From Budorcas taxicolor (Eukaryota > Chordata > Mammalia > Artiodactyla > Bovidae), in NCBI RefSeq assembly GCF_023091745.1, contig NC_068922.1, positions 81,749,533 to 81,813,532 of the forward strand: a stretch of 64,000 nt of DNA, read 5' to 3'. Made by a program: the position numbers and the translations under genes. Below, in pieces: positions 1 to 10,522 of the stretch; positions within the stretch are counted from its first letter, which is position 1, and each line of letters begins with the position of its first letter. The notes below the pieces were generated by a model. The model was not told the DNA's origin, made no database searches, and worked only from the letters and a program-made list of their open reading frames with translations.

Positions 1-1298
1 CAAACTACCGCACAATTGCACTCATCTCACACGCTAATAAAGTAATGCTCAAAATTCTCCAAGCCAAGCTTTAGCAATGCATGAACCATGAACTTCCAGA
101 TGTTCAAGCTGGTTTTAGAAAAGGCAGAGGAACCAGAGATCAAATTGCCAACATCTGTTGGATCATGGGAAAAGGAAGAGAGTTCAGAAAAACATCTATT
201 TCTGCTTTATTGATTACAACAAAGCCTTTGACTGTGTGGATCACAATAAACTGTGGAAAATTCTTTAAGAGATGGGAATACCAGACCACCTGCCCTGCCT
301 CTTGAGAAACCTGTATGCAGGTCAGGAAGCAACAGTTAGAACTGGACATGGAACAACAGACTGGTTCCGAATAGGAAAAGGAATACATCAAGGTTGTATA
401 TTGTCACCCTGCTTATTTAACTTCTATGCAGAGTGCATCATGAGAAATGCTGGACTGGAGGAAGCACAAGCTGGAATCAAGATTGCTGGGAGAAATATCA
501 ATCACCTCAGATATGCAGATGACACCACCCTTATGGCAGAAAGTGAAGAACTAAAGAGCCTCTTGCTGAAAGTGAAAGAGGAGAGTGAAAAAGTTGGCTT
601 AAAGCTCAACATTCAGAAAATTAAGATCATGGCATCTGGCTGGTCCCATCATATCATGGCAGATAGATGGGGAAACAGTTGAAACAGTAGCTGATTTTAT
701 TTTTCTGGACTCCAAAATCACTGCAGATGGTGATTGCAGCCATGAAATTAAAAGACGCTTACTCCTTGGAAGGAAAGTTATGACCAACCTAGATAGCATA
801 TTCAAAAGCAGAGACATTACTTAGCCAACAAAGGTCTGTCTAGTCAAGGATACGGTTTTTCCAGTGGTCATGTATGAATGTGAGAGTTGGACTGTGAAGA
901 AAGCTGAGTGCTGAAGAATTGATGCTTTTGAACTGTGATGTTGGAGAAGACTCTTGAGCGTCCCTTGGACTACAAGGAAATCCAATTAGTCCATCCTAAA
1001 GGAAATCAGTCCTGGGTATTCATTGGAAGGACTGATGTTGAAGCTGAAACTCCAATACTTTGGCCACCTGATGTGAAGAGTTGACTCATTGGAAAAGACT
1101 CTGATGCTGGGAGTGATTGGGGGCAGGAGGAGAAGGGGACGACAGAGGATGAGATGGCTGGATGGCATCACCAACTCGATGGACGTGAGTTTGAGTTAAC
1201 TTCGGGATTGGTAATGGACACGGAGGCCTGGTGTGCTGCGATTCATGGAGTCACAAAGAGTCGGACACGACTAAGTGACTGAACTGAACTGAACTGAA
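1..1298 (+). mobile_element. BovB (RTE) LINE fragment: reverse transcriptase to 3' end, cut by window edge
   Basis: This is the 3' part of a BovB retrotransposon, an RTE-clade LINE that copies its RNA at nicked target DNA. Translation in shifting + frames gives RT palm sequence, including the FRKGRGTRDQIAN block near 110-150 and the catalytic YADD box at 512-523. The region downstream of the RT and the 3' end follow, finishing in GAACTGAACTGAACTG and a short A-rich tail. The frame changes near 270 and 680 and is closed by stops further on, so the copy is dead. It runs off the left edge, so the endonuclease half, if present, is outside. It matches the other BovB copies of this window. Confidence 0.93.
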
Positions 1299-2302
1299 AA
1301 TTAAAATCCTGGGAGGACGCACCCTATGGTGCAGGCTTATTCACAAGCAAGTCCTTTTCTCAAGACAAGAAAATATTTTTCCCACACTAGATTCCCTAGG
1401 GGGAGGCAACGTTTAGGATTAGCGTACTATGGAGACTATGTACACTGGGGAGACGAGTCTCCCTGAAGAAAATAAAATAGCATGGTCTGGCCAAGAATGA
1501 AGTGGCCCTAAGAATATTGCTTTTAAGCCATCAATTTCTAAAAAGTTCATGCCTGATTCTTGGATTTATTCAGATAAATACCAAATGAGAACCAGTGTGT
1601 TCCATTTGGACAAATCTGGCTTTAGATAAAGAACTTTTTCCAAAAAGCTCGTTTCCAAATTATTCCTAACACACAAATTGGATTTCTGATTTCTCTATCC
1701 CAAAGAGTAGTGAGATACAGTTATGTACTGTTGCTGCTGCTGGTGCTAAGTTAAACGCCTGCTAAATTAAAGTGAGATAGGTGGCTGAAACAGTATGGAG
1801 TTGTGGAATGTTGCTGTTGCAGGAATGTGGAATTGATTTTCCTTACATGAAGACCCCAGACAAGGGTGTCTATCCCTGCCTCTATTCCAGGACAACTGGC
1901 CATTGGATGAATGTGATATAGAATTAAGGATTTTTATTCTACCCACAGCTTTTGCCTCACTAATGTTCAATGAGTTTAATGCCATGCAAGCCAGGTAGTA
2001 TTTGATGATTAATCACGAACTTCCTTTGCTGTGTCTACTTCAAGGTAGAAGTCTATTTATTCCACATTTAATGAGTGACTGCTGCATGTCATGGACTAGG
2101 CTAACCCTAGGGTGTTACAGGAACAACAGAAAAATCATGGTTTCAACACTGGAGAAGAGTCTAATTAGGGAAACAGATATGCCAAGTTTTGTGATGGAAG
2201 CACAAGCTGGGTATATATTAGGTGCTATAAACTCATAGAATAGGATCATAGCCCAATGTGGGATTCCCAGGGAGATCCTAGAAGGCAAAAATATAGCACA
2301 AG
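1299..2302. other. No recognisable gene or repeat
   Basis: AT-rich sequence after the BovB tail. Short open frames on both strands have no recognisable domains. A short GCTGCTGCTGGTGCTAAG stretch near 1731-1749 resembles the end of a Bov-tA SINE but is too short to call. Confidence 0.5.
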
Positions 2303-2468
2303 GGTTTTCAAAATATGATCCTCTGACCAGCAGCCTAAGCCTCACCTGGGAACTTTTATAAAGGCAGAGTCTGGGTGCTCCTCCAGACCTCCTGAATCCG
2401 AAACTTTGGAGTTCAGTCCTAGCAATCGTAGTTCTAGTGAGCTCTGCAGGTGAATAATGCTGATGCTT
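2303..2468 (+). mobile_element. MER5-like hAT-Charlie DNA transposon remnant
   Basis: The order of diagnostic phrases (TCCTCTGACCAGCAGC, CACCTGGGAACTT, CCTCCTGAATCCGAAACT) follows the non-autonomous hAT-Charlie element MER5A in + orientation. It is ancient (shared by placental mammals), short and non-coding. The assignment is from remembered consensus; the exact subfamily is uncertain. Confidence 0.6.
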
Positions 2469-2529
2469 GTCAAGTTCAAGAGTCATGTCGATACGTCAAG
2501 ACCGCTAAGAATCCAGGCTTTGCTATTAG

Positions 2530-2695
2530 ATCAGTGGATCTCGGTTCTGGCTGCAGGTTACACTCAGTTGGGGGAATTTTAAAATTCCTCAAGGCTCAGA
2601 CTCAATCAGCTCTCAGGGCTGGGGCCTGTGCTTGTCTCTATATGAATGCACAAGAATACATATTTTAAAAATGTCCAGGTGACTTAAATACTAGA
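2530..2695 (+). mobile_element. Second hAT-Charlie-like remnant
   Basis: It begins CAGTGGATCTCGGTTCTGGCTGCAG, close to the CAGTGGTTCTCAA terminal motif of hAT-Charlie non-autonomous elements. It continues with a diverged body containing GGGGCCTG and ends near CCAGGTGACTT. It lies about 60 bp after the preceding remnant in the same orientation. The subfamily is not resolvable by eye. Confidence 0.45.
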
Positions 2696-2751
2696 CTGAA
2701 GTTTGCCAACTTCAACCTTCAATTATTGACTATCTCCTAATAAGTGACAAG

Positions 2752-2975
2752 GGGCTTCCCAGGCAGCACAGTGGTAAAGAATCTGCCCGCCAATGCGGGA
2801 GACACAGGAGATGTGGGTTCGATCCCTGTGTTGGGAAGATCCCTTGGAGTAGGAAATGGCAACACACTCTAGTGTTTTTGCCTGGAGAATCCCACGGACA
2901 GAGGAGCTTGGCGGGCTACAGTCCACGGGGCTGCCAAGAGGTGGACTTGACCGAGCAGCTGAGCACGGCACTCAA
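2752..2975 (+). mobile_element. Bov-tA SINE
   Basis: A tRNA-Glu-derived ruminant SINE, mobilised in trans by BovB. The tRNA-like head GGCTTCCCAGGCAGCACAG leads to a B-box-like GGGTTCGATCC (about 2815-2826). The Bov-A body follows: GGAAATGGCAAC, TGCCTGGAGAATCCCA, GACAGAGGAGCTTGG, CTACAGTCCACGGGG. It ends around GACTTGACCGAGCAGCTGAGC. Its open frames are typical translated-SINE artefacts. Confidence 0.93.
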
Positions 2976-3423
2976 GCGTCAGAACAGAAGGTGGAGCAGA
3001 TGCGGACAAGGGGAAGAAAGGAAGCCAGCGAGCCTTCTGAATGCTGCCTGGCAGACGGTGGCCAAGGGGCTAAAGTACAAAGGAAGAGTGACAGGAAACA
3101 ATGAAGGGAAAGAAAGGGAAAGTGCGGAAAGAGCAGCCAAAACTCACTGAACTCTGTGCTGGACTCAGGATCTCATTACTGCATTCGGATCTCACAACAT
3201 TCCTCCCAAGCGGTCGATATAAGACCCATTTTAAAGATGAGAAAACTAAGATTCGGAAACCGCATGTCGTCTATTCCAGCGATGACACTGTGAGTTGCAG
3301 AGTCAATAGCTGCACGAAGCCGTCTGCCTTCCAGTTCCCAGGCCCTGCTTTGCTCGCTGCAAGGTGGGGGCAGGCCAGGGGCCCAGCCAGACTTCCTGCC
3401 ATCAATCTGCCCTTCTGTTAGTC

Positions 3424-3620
3424 CCGCAGTGTGCCCCACTTTTCCCAGCCCCATGGACCGTAGCCCACCAGGCGCCTCTGTCCGTGGAATTCTCCAGGCA
3501 AGAATACAAGAGTGGGTAGCCATTCCCTTCTCCAGGGGATTTTCCTGGCCCAGAATTTGAACCCAGGTCTCCTGAATTGCAGGCAGATTCTTTACCGTCT
3601 GAAGCACCAGGGACGCCCAT
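3424..3620 (-). mobile_element. Bov-tA SINE
   Basis: Complement of the Bov-tA body and head, read from GCCCCATGGACCGTAGCCC through CCAGGCAAGAATAC and TTCTCCAGGGGA to CACCAGGGACGCCC, the reverse of the tRNA-like 5' end. A 143-codon minus-strand frame crossing it is the usual chance SINE translation. Confidence 0.93.
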
Positions 3621-3721
3621 GACCAGCAGATTCAGCTGCATTTCTGCTCTCGGGTGTTTGAGACCCAATGAGGAGAGAGAAAAATCAGCATAGTCTTGAT
3701 TACTTATTTTTCACCTCAAAG

Positions 3722-4222
3722 AATAAGCAAATTATCAAATTTTATTTTACTTTAAATTTTATTGGAGTATCGATGCTTTGCAACATGGGTTAGTTTCTGC
3801 CATAGCAAAGCGAATCAGCCGTGTGCACACACATCCGCTCTTCTCGGGGTCTCCTTCCCGTTTAGGCCGCCACAGAGCTTCACGTGCGGTTCCGGGTGCT
3901 GTGCAGCAGGTTCTTATTAATTAGCTGCCTTATTCAGAGTGTCAATAGTGTACATATGTTGATTCCAACCTCTCAGTTCATCCACCCCTGCTTTCTCCCT
4001 TGGTATCCATACATTTTTCTCTCTGTGTCTCCCTTTCTGCTTTGTAAATAAGACCATCTGTACCAATTTTTTCAGATTCCACATATTTGCATCAATATAT
4101 GATATTTGTTTTTCTCTTTCTGACTTACTTCACTATGTACGACAGTCTCTAGGTCCATCCAGGTCTCTACAAATGACACAGTGCTGTTCCTTTTTATGGC
4201 TGAGTAATAGTCCATTGTATAC
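3722..4222 (-). mobile_element. L1 LINE 3' region
   Basis: Contains antisense landmarks of the artiodactyl L1 3' end: TTTTATTGGAGTA, CTTTCTGACTTACTTCACTA, GTCTCTAGGTCCATCCA and TTTTTATGGCTGAGTAATA near 4191-4210. The element is 5'-truncated just after this point. No ORF survives. Confidence 0.85.
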
Positions 4223-4225
4223 AAC

Positions 4226-4909
4226 TAGCAAATCTTCTTTATCTGATCCTCTGTTGATAACATAGATTTTGTGTGTAAGTGCCTTGGAGCGAACAAATCC
4301 AGCTTGCTGTGGTGGGAAGTCTTCATTTGGAAAACATGGTGATTTGAGTCAGGTTTGCTAACCAGTCCCATCGTTTTCCCTGTAGGAAAATTATACAGAT
4401 AAATGAAGTTACAATGTGAATATTCTTGGATTCCTTGGAGATATGCACAAATCACACAGGTTGCAAATAACATGCTATGATTGAATAAATCAGGTGTTTT
4501 ATTCAACTGACATCAGAGTTGAATATGCATTCCTGAACTTCTGAAGACATATTTCCTCACACCTTCCCATTATGAAAACAGTTTGCAGCATGTCTGCTTC
4601 AGCAAAGTGTGCTTGCAGCCTCAGTCGTGGTCACCTGTGATTTGATCAGTAATCAACTAGAGTGAAGATGATGTGAGTAACTTATTACAGGGCAATGAAG
4701 CATGCTTAGAATTTATTGCCTCCTGTCCTTGCAAACGTGAAATATGGGAGAGCTCATTTTGTAACACCTTGAAATCATTTCAGAGGCGATAGATTAGTCA
4801 GCTTCACTTAGCAAGCAAGCGGCATCGACCATTTGTCACTTGTAGGTGGACTTTTTCTTCCTTTTCCCTCATTGTCCAAAGAATGTGGTGATTTAAGGAG
4901 AGACAAGTT
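4226..4909. other. No recognisable gene or repeat
   Basis: AT-rich intergenic DNA. The short minus-strand frames have no recognisable similarity. Confidence 0.4.
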
Positions 4910-5190
4910 TCAGGACTGATTAGAAGGACTGAGGCTGAAGCTGCAGCTGCAATACTTTGGCCGGCTGATGCGAAGAGCCGGCTCATTGGGAAAGACCCTG
5001 ATGCTGGGAAAGATTGAAGGCAGGAGGAGAAGGGGACGACAGAGGATGAGATGGTTGGATGGCATCACCGACTCAATGGACGTGAGTTTGAGCAAACTCT
5101 GGAGAAAGTGACGGACAGGGAAGCCCAGCGCGCTGCAGTCCACGGGGTTGCAGAGAGTCAGACACGACTGAGTGAATAAACAGCAACAGC
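4910..5190 (+). mobile_element. BovB 3'-end fragment
   Basis: About 280 bp of BovB 3' terminal sequence: GAAGGACTGAGGCTGAAGCTG, ATACTTTGGCCGGCTGATGCG, AAAGACCCTGATGCTGGGAAAG, GAGATGGTTGGATGGCATCAC, ending at CGACTGAGTGAATAAACAGC. It encodes the end of the ORF (GRRRRGRQRMRWLDGIT-like). It is 5'-truncated and is a separate insertion from the longer copies. Confidence 0.88.
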
Positions 5191-6190
5191 AGAGCTTCGG
5201 GATTCATTTCCACTCACAGACTGTGTATCTTGCCCACAACCGGGGTTCAGAAGACTGTGTAAAGCAAGCAGATTTCATTTGCCACAGATGGTGCTTTGAC
5301 CATGCTGACAAAATGTTACCTGTGTGCTAAATCAGTATCCCAGTCTGGCCTCCTGACAAAGTTGACTTGAACCTACAGCAGAAATTCAACAAAAAAGAAA
5401 AAAAAGAAAAAGAAATAGAATTAAATGTGGGCTGGGAAACGACTACTTTTAAACTTACATTTTTCTTTGGAGTGTCTACCAAGACTCCAACCAGGAGAAA
5501 AATAGACAGTGTCTGGTTAGTGCTCCCTTACGAAACTAGATCTCTCTCAAAAGACTAATTTCTTAATAGATCTTCATGAAAGATGCCTTGGTGCTGGATG
5601 AACAACCATGGAAATCCTTGCTCACAGCACTTAAAGTGAGAGTGGCCCGTTCTATTCCTGGTTTCCAAACGTTGGGCCAGTGAAGATCAGACAACCACCT
5701 TTTACATTTGCCAGTATGCTGGCAGTTCCAAAAAACAAAAATATGACTCACGCTGTTTTCAGTAATGATTTATTGGCTGAGGTAACAGAGAAGTTCAGAG
5801 TCATCTTTAGGCATGGCTGAATTCGGGTGCGCAGACTTCTTTATCTGCATCTCTTCTCTTTGCGTTATTGGGTTTTAGTCAGGCTCTTGAGTCATCACAG
5901 CAAAAGGACCTCCAGCAGGTCTGTTAGAATAGCAATCCACCATAAAAAGAATTTCCTTTTTATAATGATTTCATCAAAATCTAAAGTTGTATCTTGCTGG
6001 TTCGGCCTGTGTACATTCCAGAACCAAATGTGGTATCCAGATATTAATTTTAAAAATGCTCTGATTGGACTTGTTCATCATATGATTATTGCTGAAGCAA
6101 AGAAAGTAGATTCAATCTCACATAGACGATACGGACTGAATTAAGGAAGATTTCCTTCCAAAGGACGAAGATGGGTTATTACTAAAGCCA
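5191..6190. other. No recognisable gene or repeat
   Basis: About 1 kb of AT-rich sequence with an A/G-rich run at 5388-5420. The 105-codon + frame at 5827-6144 has no domain I recognise and no splice or promoter context. Confidence 0.45.
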
Positions 6191-6258
6191 TCCTAGTTCG
6201 TATAGTGAGTATCCCCACCTGTCACGTGGAGACCAGGGTTCGATTCCCTATTGGGGAG
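6191..6258 (+). pseudogene. tRNA-Asp(GTC) pseudogene
   Basis: The 68-bp stretch from TCCTAGTTCGTATAGTG to ATTGGGGAG aligns along its length with mammalian tRNA-Asp(GTC). The anticodon loop CTGTCAC is kept, and the B box GGTTCGATTCC (6238-6248) is intact. Three bases are missing in the D-loop/A-box region and one after the anticodon stem. Acceptor-stem pairs 5 and 7 are broken. The stem pair changed from G-C to A-T on both sides, which fits two CpG decay events as well as compensation. No T-run terminator follows closely. It is probably a retroposed or decayed copy, not a working tRNA. It is not the tRNA-Glu-type head of the neighbouring SINE. Confidence 0.8.
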
Positions 6259-6280
6259 GCAACACACCATTTTGGGTTTC

Positions 6281-6470
6281 CAGAATCCACCTGCCGATGT
6301 GTGAGACACAAGAGATGTGGGTTTAGTCCCTGGGTCAGGAAGATCCGCTGGAGGAGGAAATGGCACTCCACTCCAGCCATCTTGCCTAGGAAATCCCATG
6401 GACAGAGGAGCCTGGCGGGCTGCAGTCAGTGGGTCCCAGAGAGTCGGACAGGACTGGGCACACACAGTAA
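6281..6470 (+). mobile_element. Bov-tA SINE lacking its 5' head
   Basis: Starts at AATCCACCTGCCGATGTG, missing the first ~25 bp of the tRNA-like head. It continues GTCAGGAAGATCCGCTGGAG, GGAAATGGCACTCCACTCC, GACAGAGGAGCCTGGCGGGC, GAGAGTCGGACAGGACTGGGC. The tRNA-Asp pseudogene plus 22 bp lies just upstream where the SINE head would be. Confidence 0.88.
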
Positions 6471-7587
6471 AGAACAGAGGACGGGTGATGCGCCGGAAAC
6501 GGCAACCAACCAGCCAACAGGCGTGTCCACCTGCTGAGAATGGAGAGGGGAAGCCCACTGATATCAAAACCACCCGCATCCCCGACATTTTCTCTCTCCA
6601 GCTCTCTAGTGGAACAATCAGACTATGGCCACTGTATCCGCCCTTGGAAGAGACCTCGTAAAGCCACTTCCTTACGACCTCCTAGCCAGTGCCTTCCTTC
6701 AAAAGTGGCTCATACAACTCAGCTCAGCATGGGCCTTACACTGAAAACTATTGCAAGGTCCTTGCATTTGATTCTTGATGAGGACACTGAATGTTACCAG
6801 TGACCCCAACATATTCTAAAGGAAGGAAGAAGTTCCAGGGTTCATGTAAGGCATTTTGAAACTGTTTAAAGAGAGCTTGAGTTTAAGAGTGCTTACATTT
6901 TTAAGCACCAAACTGAAAAGAGGAGAAATGCTGGTTCTAAATGGGCTCTGCCAGGAGGTCTAAGGCCGCATGGCCTGTGGAGGAATGTGAGCACATTCAG
7001 ACTTTAAATTCCCCCTGAATGCCACAGGAGCCATTTTACCTCAGTCACGTCAAAAGTAAAGAAGGAGATGGTGCAATTTCCAGGAGGAAACCTTAGCTTA
7101 GAAGGTATGCCTCCCTGCCCCATAAGGACTCTGCCTCCCTGCCCCATAAGGACTCTGCCTCCCTGCCCCCATAAGGACTCTGCGTTATGCTCGTGAACCT
7201 CAGAAGCCAGAGGGTTTATTCGAAAGCTCAAAGGTGTGTGCCCACACCGCAAAGCTGGGATTTTAATTCTCTCTCTTGGAAGATGAATACGAAAGAAGGA
7301 GAGGTTTGAGAAAGACGAAAAGACGAATTGAGTTTCAGAGAAGAGGGTGACCCTAAAGTTTAATACTGTGGCTCATCTTTTAATTAAATAAGGAGTCAGA
7401 TATTCACTTATTATCAAAGAGGACATTTCCAAGAGAGATGCTTCTCCTTGAAAAGGGGGTAATATACCTAGCCCCTATTATTTCTTTTCTACAATTCCTT
7501 TAGTGGTCGTAAAAATATAGGGACCTATATAAAAATAACCCCCTCAGTGTCCTCATAGCACTTTGATCATATGCCTGTTATAGAAAT
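6471..7587. other. Mostly unique DNA with one short tandem repeat
   Basis: No gene seen. Small + frames at 6471-6800 have no recognisable product. The only structured feature is the 24-bp triplicate at 7108-7180, listed separately. Confidence 0.45.
7108..7180 (+). repeat. 24-bp tandem repeat, three copies
   Basis: The unit begins TGCCTCCCTGCCCCATAAGG and ends ACTC. Copies start at 7108, 7132 and 7156; the third has one extra C. Because 24 is a multiple of three, the minus strand reads an in-frame eight-residue repeat (VLMGQGGR) across the array, inside a short frame with no other support. Confidence 0.9.
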
Positions 7588-7735
7588 TCATTCATTCACT
7601 CACTCACGCCCTTGTTTAAGAAATATTTATTGAGTATCAGCTATAGTCCAGGTCATGTGGACTCACCAAGGAACAAGACCGGCAAAGCTAGTGCTCTCCT
7701 AGAACTGACAGTCGAGACTCAAATAAAACCCAGGA
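7588..7735 (+). repeat. Ancient mammalian interspersed repeat
   Basis: ATTCATTCATTCACTCAC followed by AAATATTTATTGAGTATC and a diverged body ending in ACTGACAGTCGAGACT. This is the typical opening of an old mammalian repeat family whose other pieces recur at 9215, 20704/21136, 43850 and 45035. I cannot name the family with confidence. Confidence 0.45.
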
Positions 7736-7739
7736 CACG

Positions 7740-7905
7740 AGGGCTTCCCTGGTGGCCCGCTGGTGAGAATCTGCCTCGCAACGCAGGGGTCACGGGTTCA
7801 GTCCCTGGCAGGGGAACAAAGATCCCACGTGTCGCAGAATGGCAGCCTGAGCGCCCCAGCTAGAGAGTCTCTGCTCTACGACGAGATGCAGCAAACCAAG
7901 CATCT
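7740..7905 (+). mobile_element. CHR-type SINE
   Basis: GGGCTTCCCTGGTGGCCCG, GGGTTCAGTCCCTGGCAGGGG, AACAAAGATCCCACGTG and GCAGCAAACCAAGC follow the cetartiodactyl CHR SINE (tRNA-Glu derived, related to whale and ruminant families). It ends in an A-rich stretch near 7905. Confidence 0.82.
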
Positions 7906-8148
7906 TTTTAAAAGAAGCAAGTAAACAAAGCAGATGTGCAAACTGATTATGAAACGGCGAGTCCAGTTTCTATACTGTTACGTTAAGAAAGGAGAGGCAG
8001 TTCTGTCTAGATTTAAAATGACGCAATCGAATGCACACTGTGGGCCTTGATTTGATTCGAGGTTTAACATATCGATTGAAAAAGACGACTGGAAACAATT
8101 GGGGAATGTGAATGTGCCCTGGGTAGTAAGGATGTTAAGGGAACGCTG

Positions 8149-8350
8149 GGCTTCCCTGGGGGCTCAGTTGGTCAGGAATCCGCCTGCAATGCGGGAGACC
8201 CGGGTTCGATTCTTGGGTTGCGAAGATCCGCTAGAGAAAGGATAGGCTCCCCACTCCAGTATTCTGGCCTGGAGAATCCCGTGGACAGAGGAGCCTGGCG
8301 GGCTACAGTCCATGGGGTCACAGGGTCGGGCACGACTGAGCAACTTTCGT
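8149..8350 (+). mobile_element. Bov-tA SINE
   Basis: Complete head and body: GGCTTCCCTGGGGGCTCAG, GACCCGGGTTCGATTC with B box, CACTCCAGTATTCTGGCC, GACAGAGGAGCCTGGCGGGC, CACGACTGAGCAACTTTCG. Low divergence suggests a fairly recent insertion. Confidence 0.95.
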
Positions 8351-8457
8351 TTACTCACTCAGAGGATGCTTGTGTGTGTGTTTCTGTACGTGTAGTGCAA
8401 TTGTGAAGCAAAATGTCTGCAGTCTTTTGAGATTTATACTAAAGTATACACAGGGGA

Positions 8458-8655
8458 GGACTTCCCAGGTGACGCTAGTGGTAAAGAACCTGCCTGCCAA
8501 CGCAGGAGGCATGAGACACAGATTTCATCCCTGGGTGGGGAAGATCCCCTGCAGGCGGGCATGGCAACCCACTCCAGTATTCTCGCCTGGGGAACCCTTG
8601 GGACAGAGGAGCCTGGCAGGTTACAGTCCATGGGGTCGCAAAGAGTCAGACTTAG
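8458..8655 (+). mobile_element. Bov-tA SINE with CA tail
   Basis: GACTTCCCAGGTGACGCTAG head, CACTCCAGTATTCTCGCC and GACAGAGGAGCCTGGCAGG body, then it runs straight into the CA microsatellite that serves as its expanded tail. Confidence 0.94.
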
Positions 8656-8726
8656 CGCACACGCACACACACATGCACACGCACATGCACACACACACGC
8701 ACACACGCACACATGCACACACACCC

Positions 8727-8758
<32 letters not shown>
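8656..8758 (+). repeat. (CA)n microsatellite, interrupted
   Basis: About 100 bp of CA dinucleotides with GCACAC/ATGCAC interruptions in the first two thirds and a purer run in the last 30 bp. Both strands are open over it (poly His/Thr or Cys/Val frames), which is a composition artefact. Confidence 0.97.
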
Positions 8759-8760
<2 letters not shown>

Positions 8761-8794
8761 ATAAAATGTCAAGATAGTTGCAGCTTTGCTTAAA

Positions 8795-9014
8795 AGTGCG
8801 TGTGTGAGTTGCTTCAGTTGTGTCCGACTCTTTGCATCACTATGGACTGTAGCTGCCAGGCTCCTCTGTCCACGGGATTCTCCAGTATTCTCAAGAGCAC
8901 TGGGCTGCCATGCCCGCCTCCAGGGGCTGTTCCCCACCCAGGGACTGAAGCTGCAGCTCCGGCAGCTCCTGCATTGCAGGCGGATTCTTTACCACTGAGC
9001 CACTGGGGAGGCCT
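8795..9014 (-). mobile_element. Bov-tA SINE
   Basis: Complement of the SINE: GAGTTGCTTCAGTTGTGTCCG, CTCCTCTGTCCACGGGATTC, TTGCAGGCGGATTCTTTACC, GAGCCACTGGGGAGGCC. It lies tail-to-tail with the + SINE at 8458 across the CA tract. Confidence 0.94.
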
Positions 9015-9214
9015 CGCTTAAAAGTATTCAACAATAAAAAGGTAAATTTAAAAGCGGCACAGCATTGAATCTTGTTGATGGGTATACGAGACTCCATCCT
9101 GACTGTCTCACTACTTTTCTGCGTGCTTGGACATCTCTGTAACAGACAAACAAGTCCTGTCTATTATACCATGTAAGACAGAATCAGAGGGCGGAGATTA
9201 AGTGAGGTGTTGGT

Positions 9215-9350
9215 CGTCTCCCGTCTGAGTGGTCAGGAAAGACATGATGAAGAGGTGACTGGAGGGACTTCTAATGTGAGACATGAAGGAACAGAATGAG
9301 TTGCTGCCTTGAGCAGGAAAGTATTTCTGACAAAGAGGACAGCGTGTTCA
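9215..9350 (+). repeat. Ancient mammalian interspersed repeat
   Basis: GAGTGGTCAGGAAAGACATG, GAAGAGGTGACTGGAGGGA and GACAGCGTGTTCAAAG match the middle of the same unnamed old family as 7588, 20704 and 45035. Non-coding and highly diverged. Confidence 0.4.
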
Positions 9351-9399
9351 AAGATATGATGACTTAATCTCAGATTGCATCCATCATAAGGGATCCAGT

Positions 9400-9745
9400 T
9401 TTTTAAAACAGCTATCAGAACTAGAAAATAAGTTAAACAAGGTTAAGTTAAACAAGGTTGCAGGGGACAGAATCAATACACAAAGAATAACTATATTTAG
9501 CAATAAAAAGCAGTATACAAAATATAGTGAATAAATGATCCAAGGAGGAAATTAAGAATTTCATTTGTGATAACATCAAAAGAATAAAGTTCTTAGAATT
9601 TAATTTAACAAAATAAGTGTAACACTCACACTCTAAAAACTGTAATGCATTGTTGAAAGTAACTAAAGGAGACCTAAATAAATGGAAAGGCAGCTCTTGC
9701 TTATGGATTGGAAGACAGAACCTTGTTAAGAAGATGGTCCTCCAC
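9400..9745 (+). mobile_element. L1 LINE fragment, distal ORF2
   Basis: Phrases typical of L1 ORF2 downstream of the RT core are recognisable: GTTGCAGGGGACAGAATCAATACACAAAG, GGAGGAAATTAAGAA, AACATCAAAAGAATAAAG, GACCTAAATAAATGGAAAGG, GGATTGGAAGACAGAACCTTGTTAAGA. Many frameshifts and stops; an old copy. Confidence 0.8.
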
Positions 9746-10264
9746 ATTGATATAAATTCAATCCTTGGGCCGCTATAGCTTGTTTTCATCAGAGCGATAT
9801 ACTTTATTCAGCAAAACACTTTCCTAAATTATTAAATCCAAGTATATTCAAAAGCTGAATAAGTAGCAGAACAGTAGTATATGACTGAATGCCAATGTTA
9901 GAAAAAAATTGAATAATGAAGTTTGTATTTTCAAGATGGACTACATGAATACCAAACAAAAGTACGGTTATCACACCTAAAAAGTCCTGATTTCATAAAA
10001 ACTTTGTGTATTGATTTTATTCATTCATTAGCTTCTAAATCATTTTTTATCCAAAATAACATGTAAGTAATTACAAATATCCACGCAACAAAATTTTATT
10101 GGGCATTTATGTGCCAAATACTCTGTTAAAAATAGGGGATTAAAAAAAAGATGAGGCATAATCCCTCTCTTCAAAGTTTCAATAATTTGTACACAATTTT
10201 AATTTATCTCATGGTTAATAGCTCATGGACTAGCTTATCCATCTTGGGCAAGTTAGTTAACATC

Positions 10265-10267
<3 letters not shown>
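9746..10267. other. No recognisable gene or repeat
   Basis: Very AT-rich DNA between the L1 piece and the GT tract. It may be further decayed LINE, but nothing I can name. Confidence 0.4.

Positions 10268-10310
<43 letters not shown>
10268..10310 (+). repeat. (TG)21 microsatellite
   Basis: An uninterrupted TG/GT run of about 43 bp preceded by CATCGTC and followed by ATTAGTTTAC. A pure tract of this length is likely to be polymorphic. Confidence 0.97.
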
Positions 10311-10312
<2 letters not shown>

Positions 10313-10522
10313 TAGTTTACTATGGAAAATTTCAAATGTACACCAAAGTAAGGAGAATTGTGTAATAAACCCCATGCATCTACCAACAAGATTCAGTCCT
10401 TTTCAGCCAAATGCATTGTTTTCTTAACGTCCTCTCTTTGCCCCTTACCCCTTAACAATTGGATTATTTTGAACCCATCCTAGACATCATATCATTCTCA
10501 TCTATCAGCACTTCCTTATTGC

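Noticed and set aside
8149..8350. tRNA-Glu genes at Bov-tA and CHR heads
   Set aside because: These heads keep box-like motifs but cannot fold as tRNA and are followed by the SINE body; only 6191-6258 resembles a real tRNA sequence.
8434..8937. 167-codon minus frame with a poly Cys/Val stretch
   Set aside because: Crosses a CA microsatellite and two Bov-tA SINEs; composition artefact.
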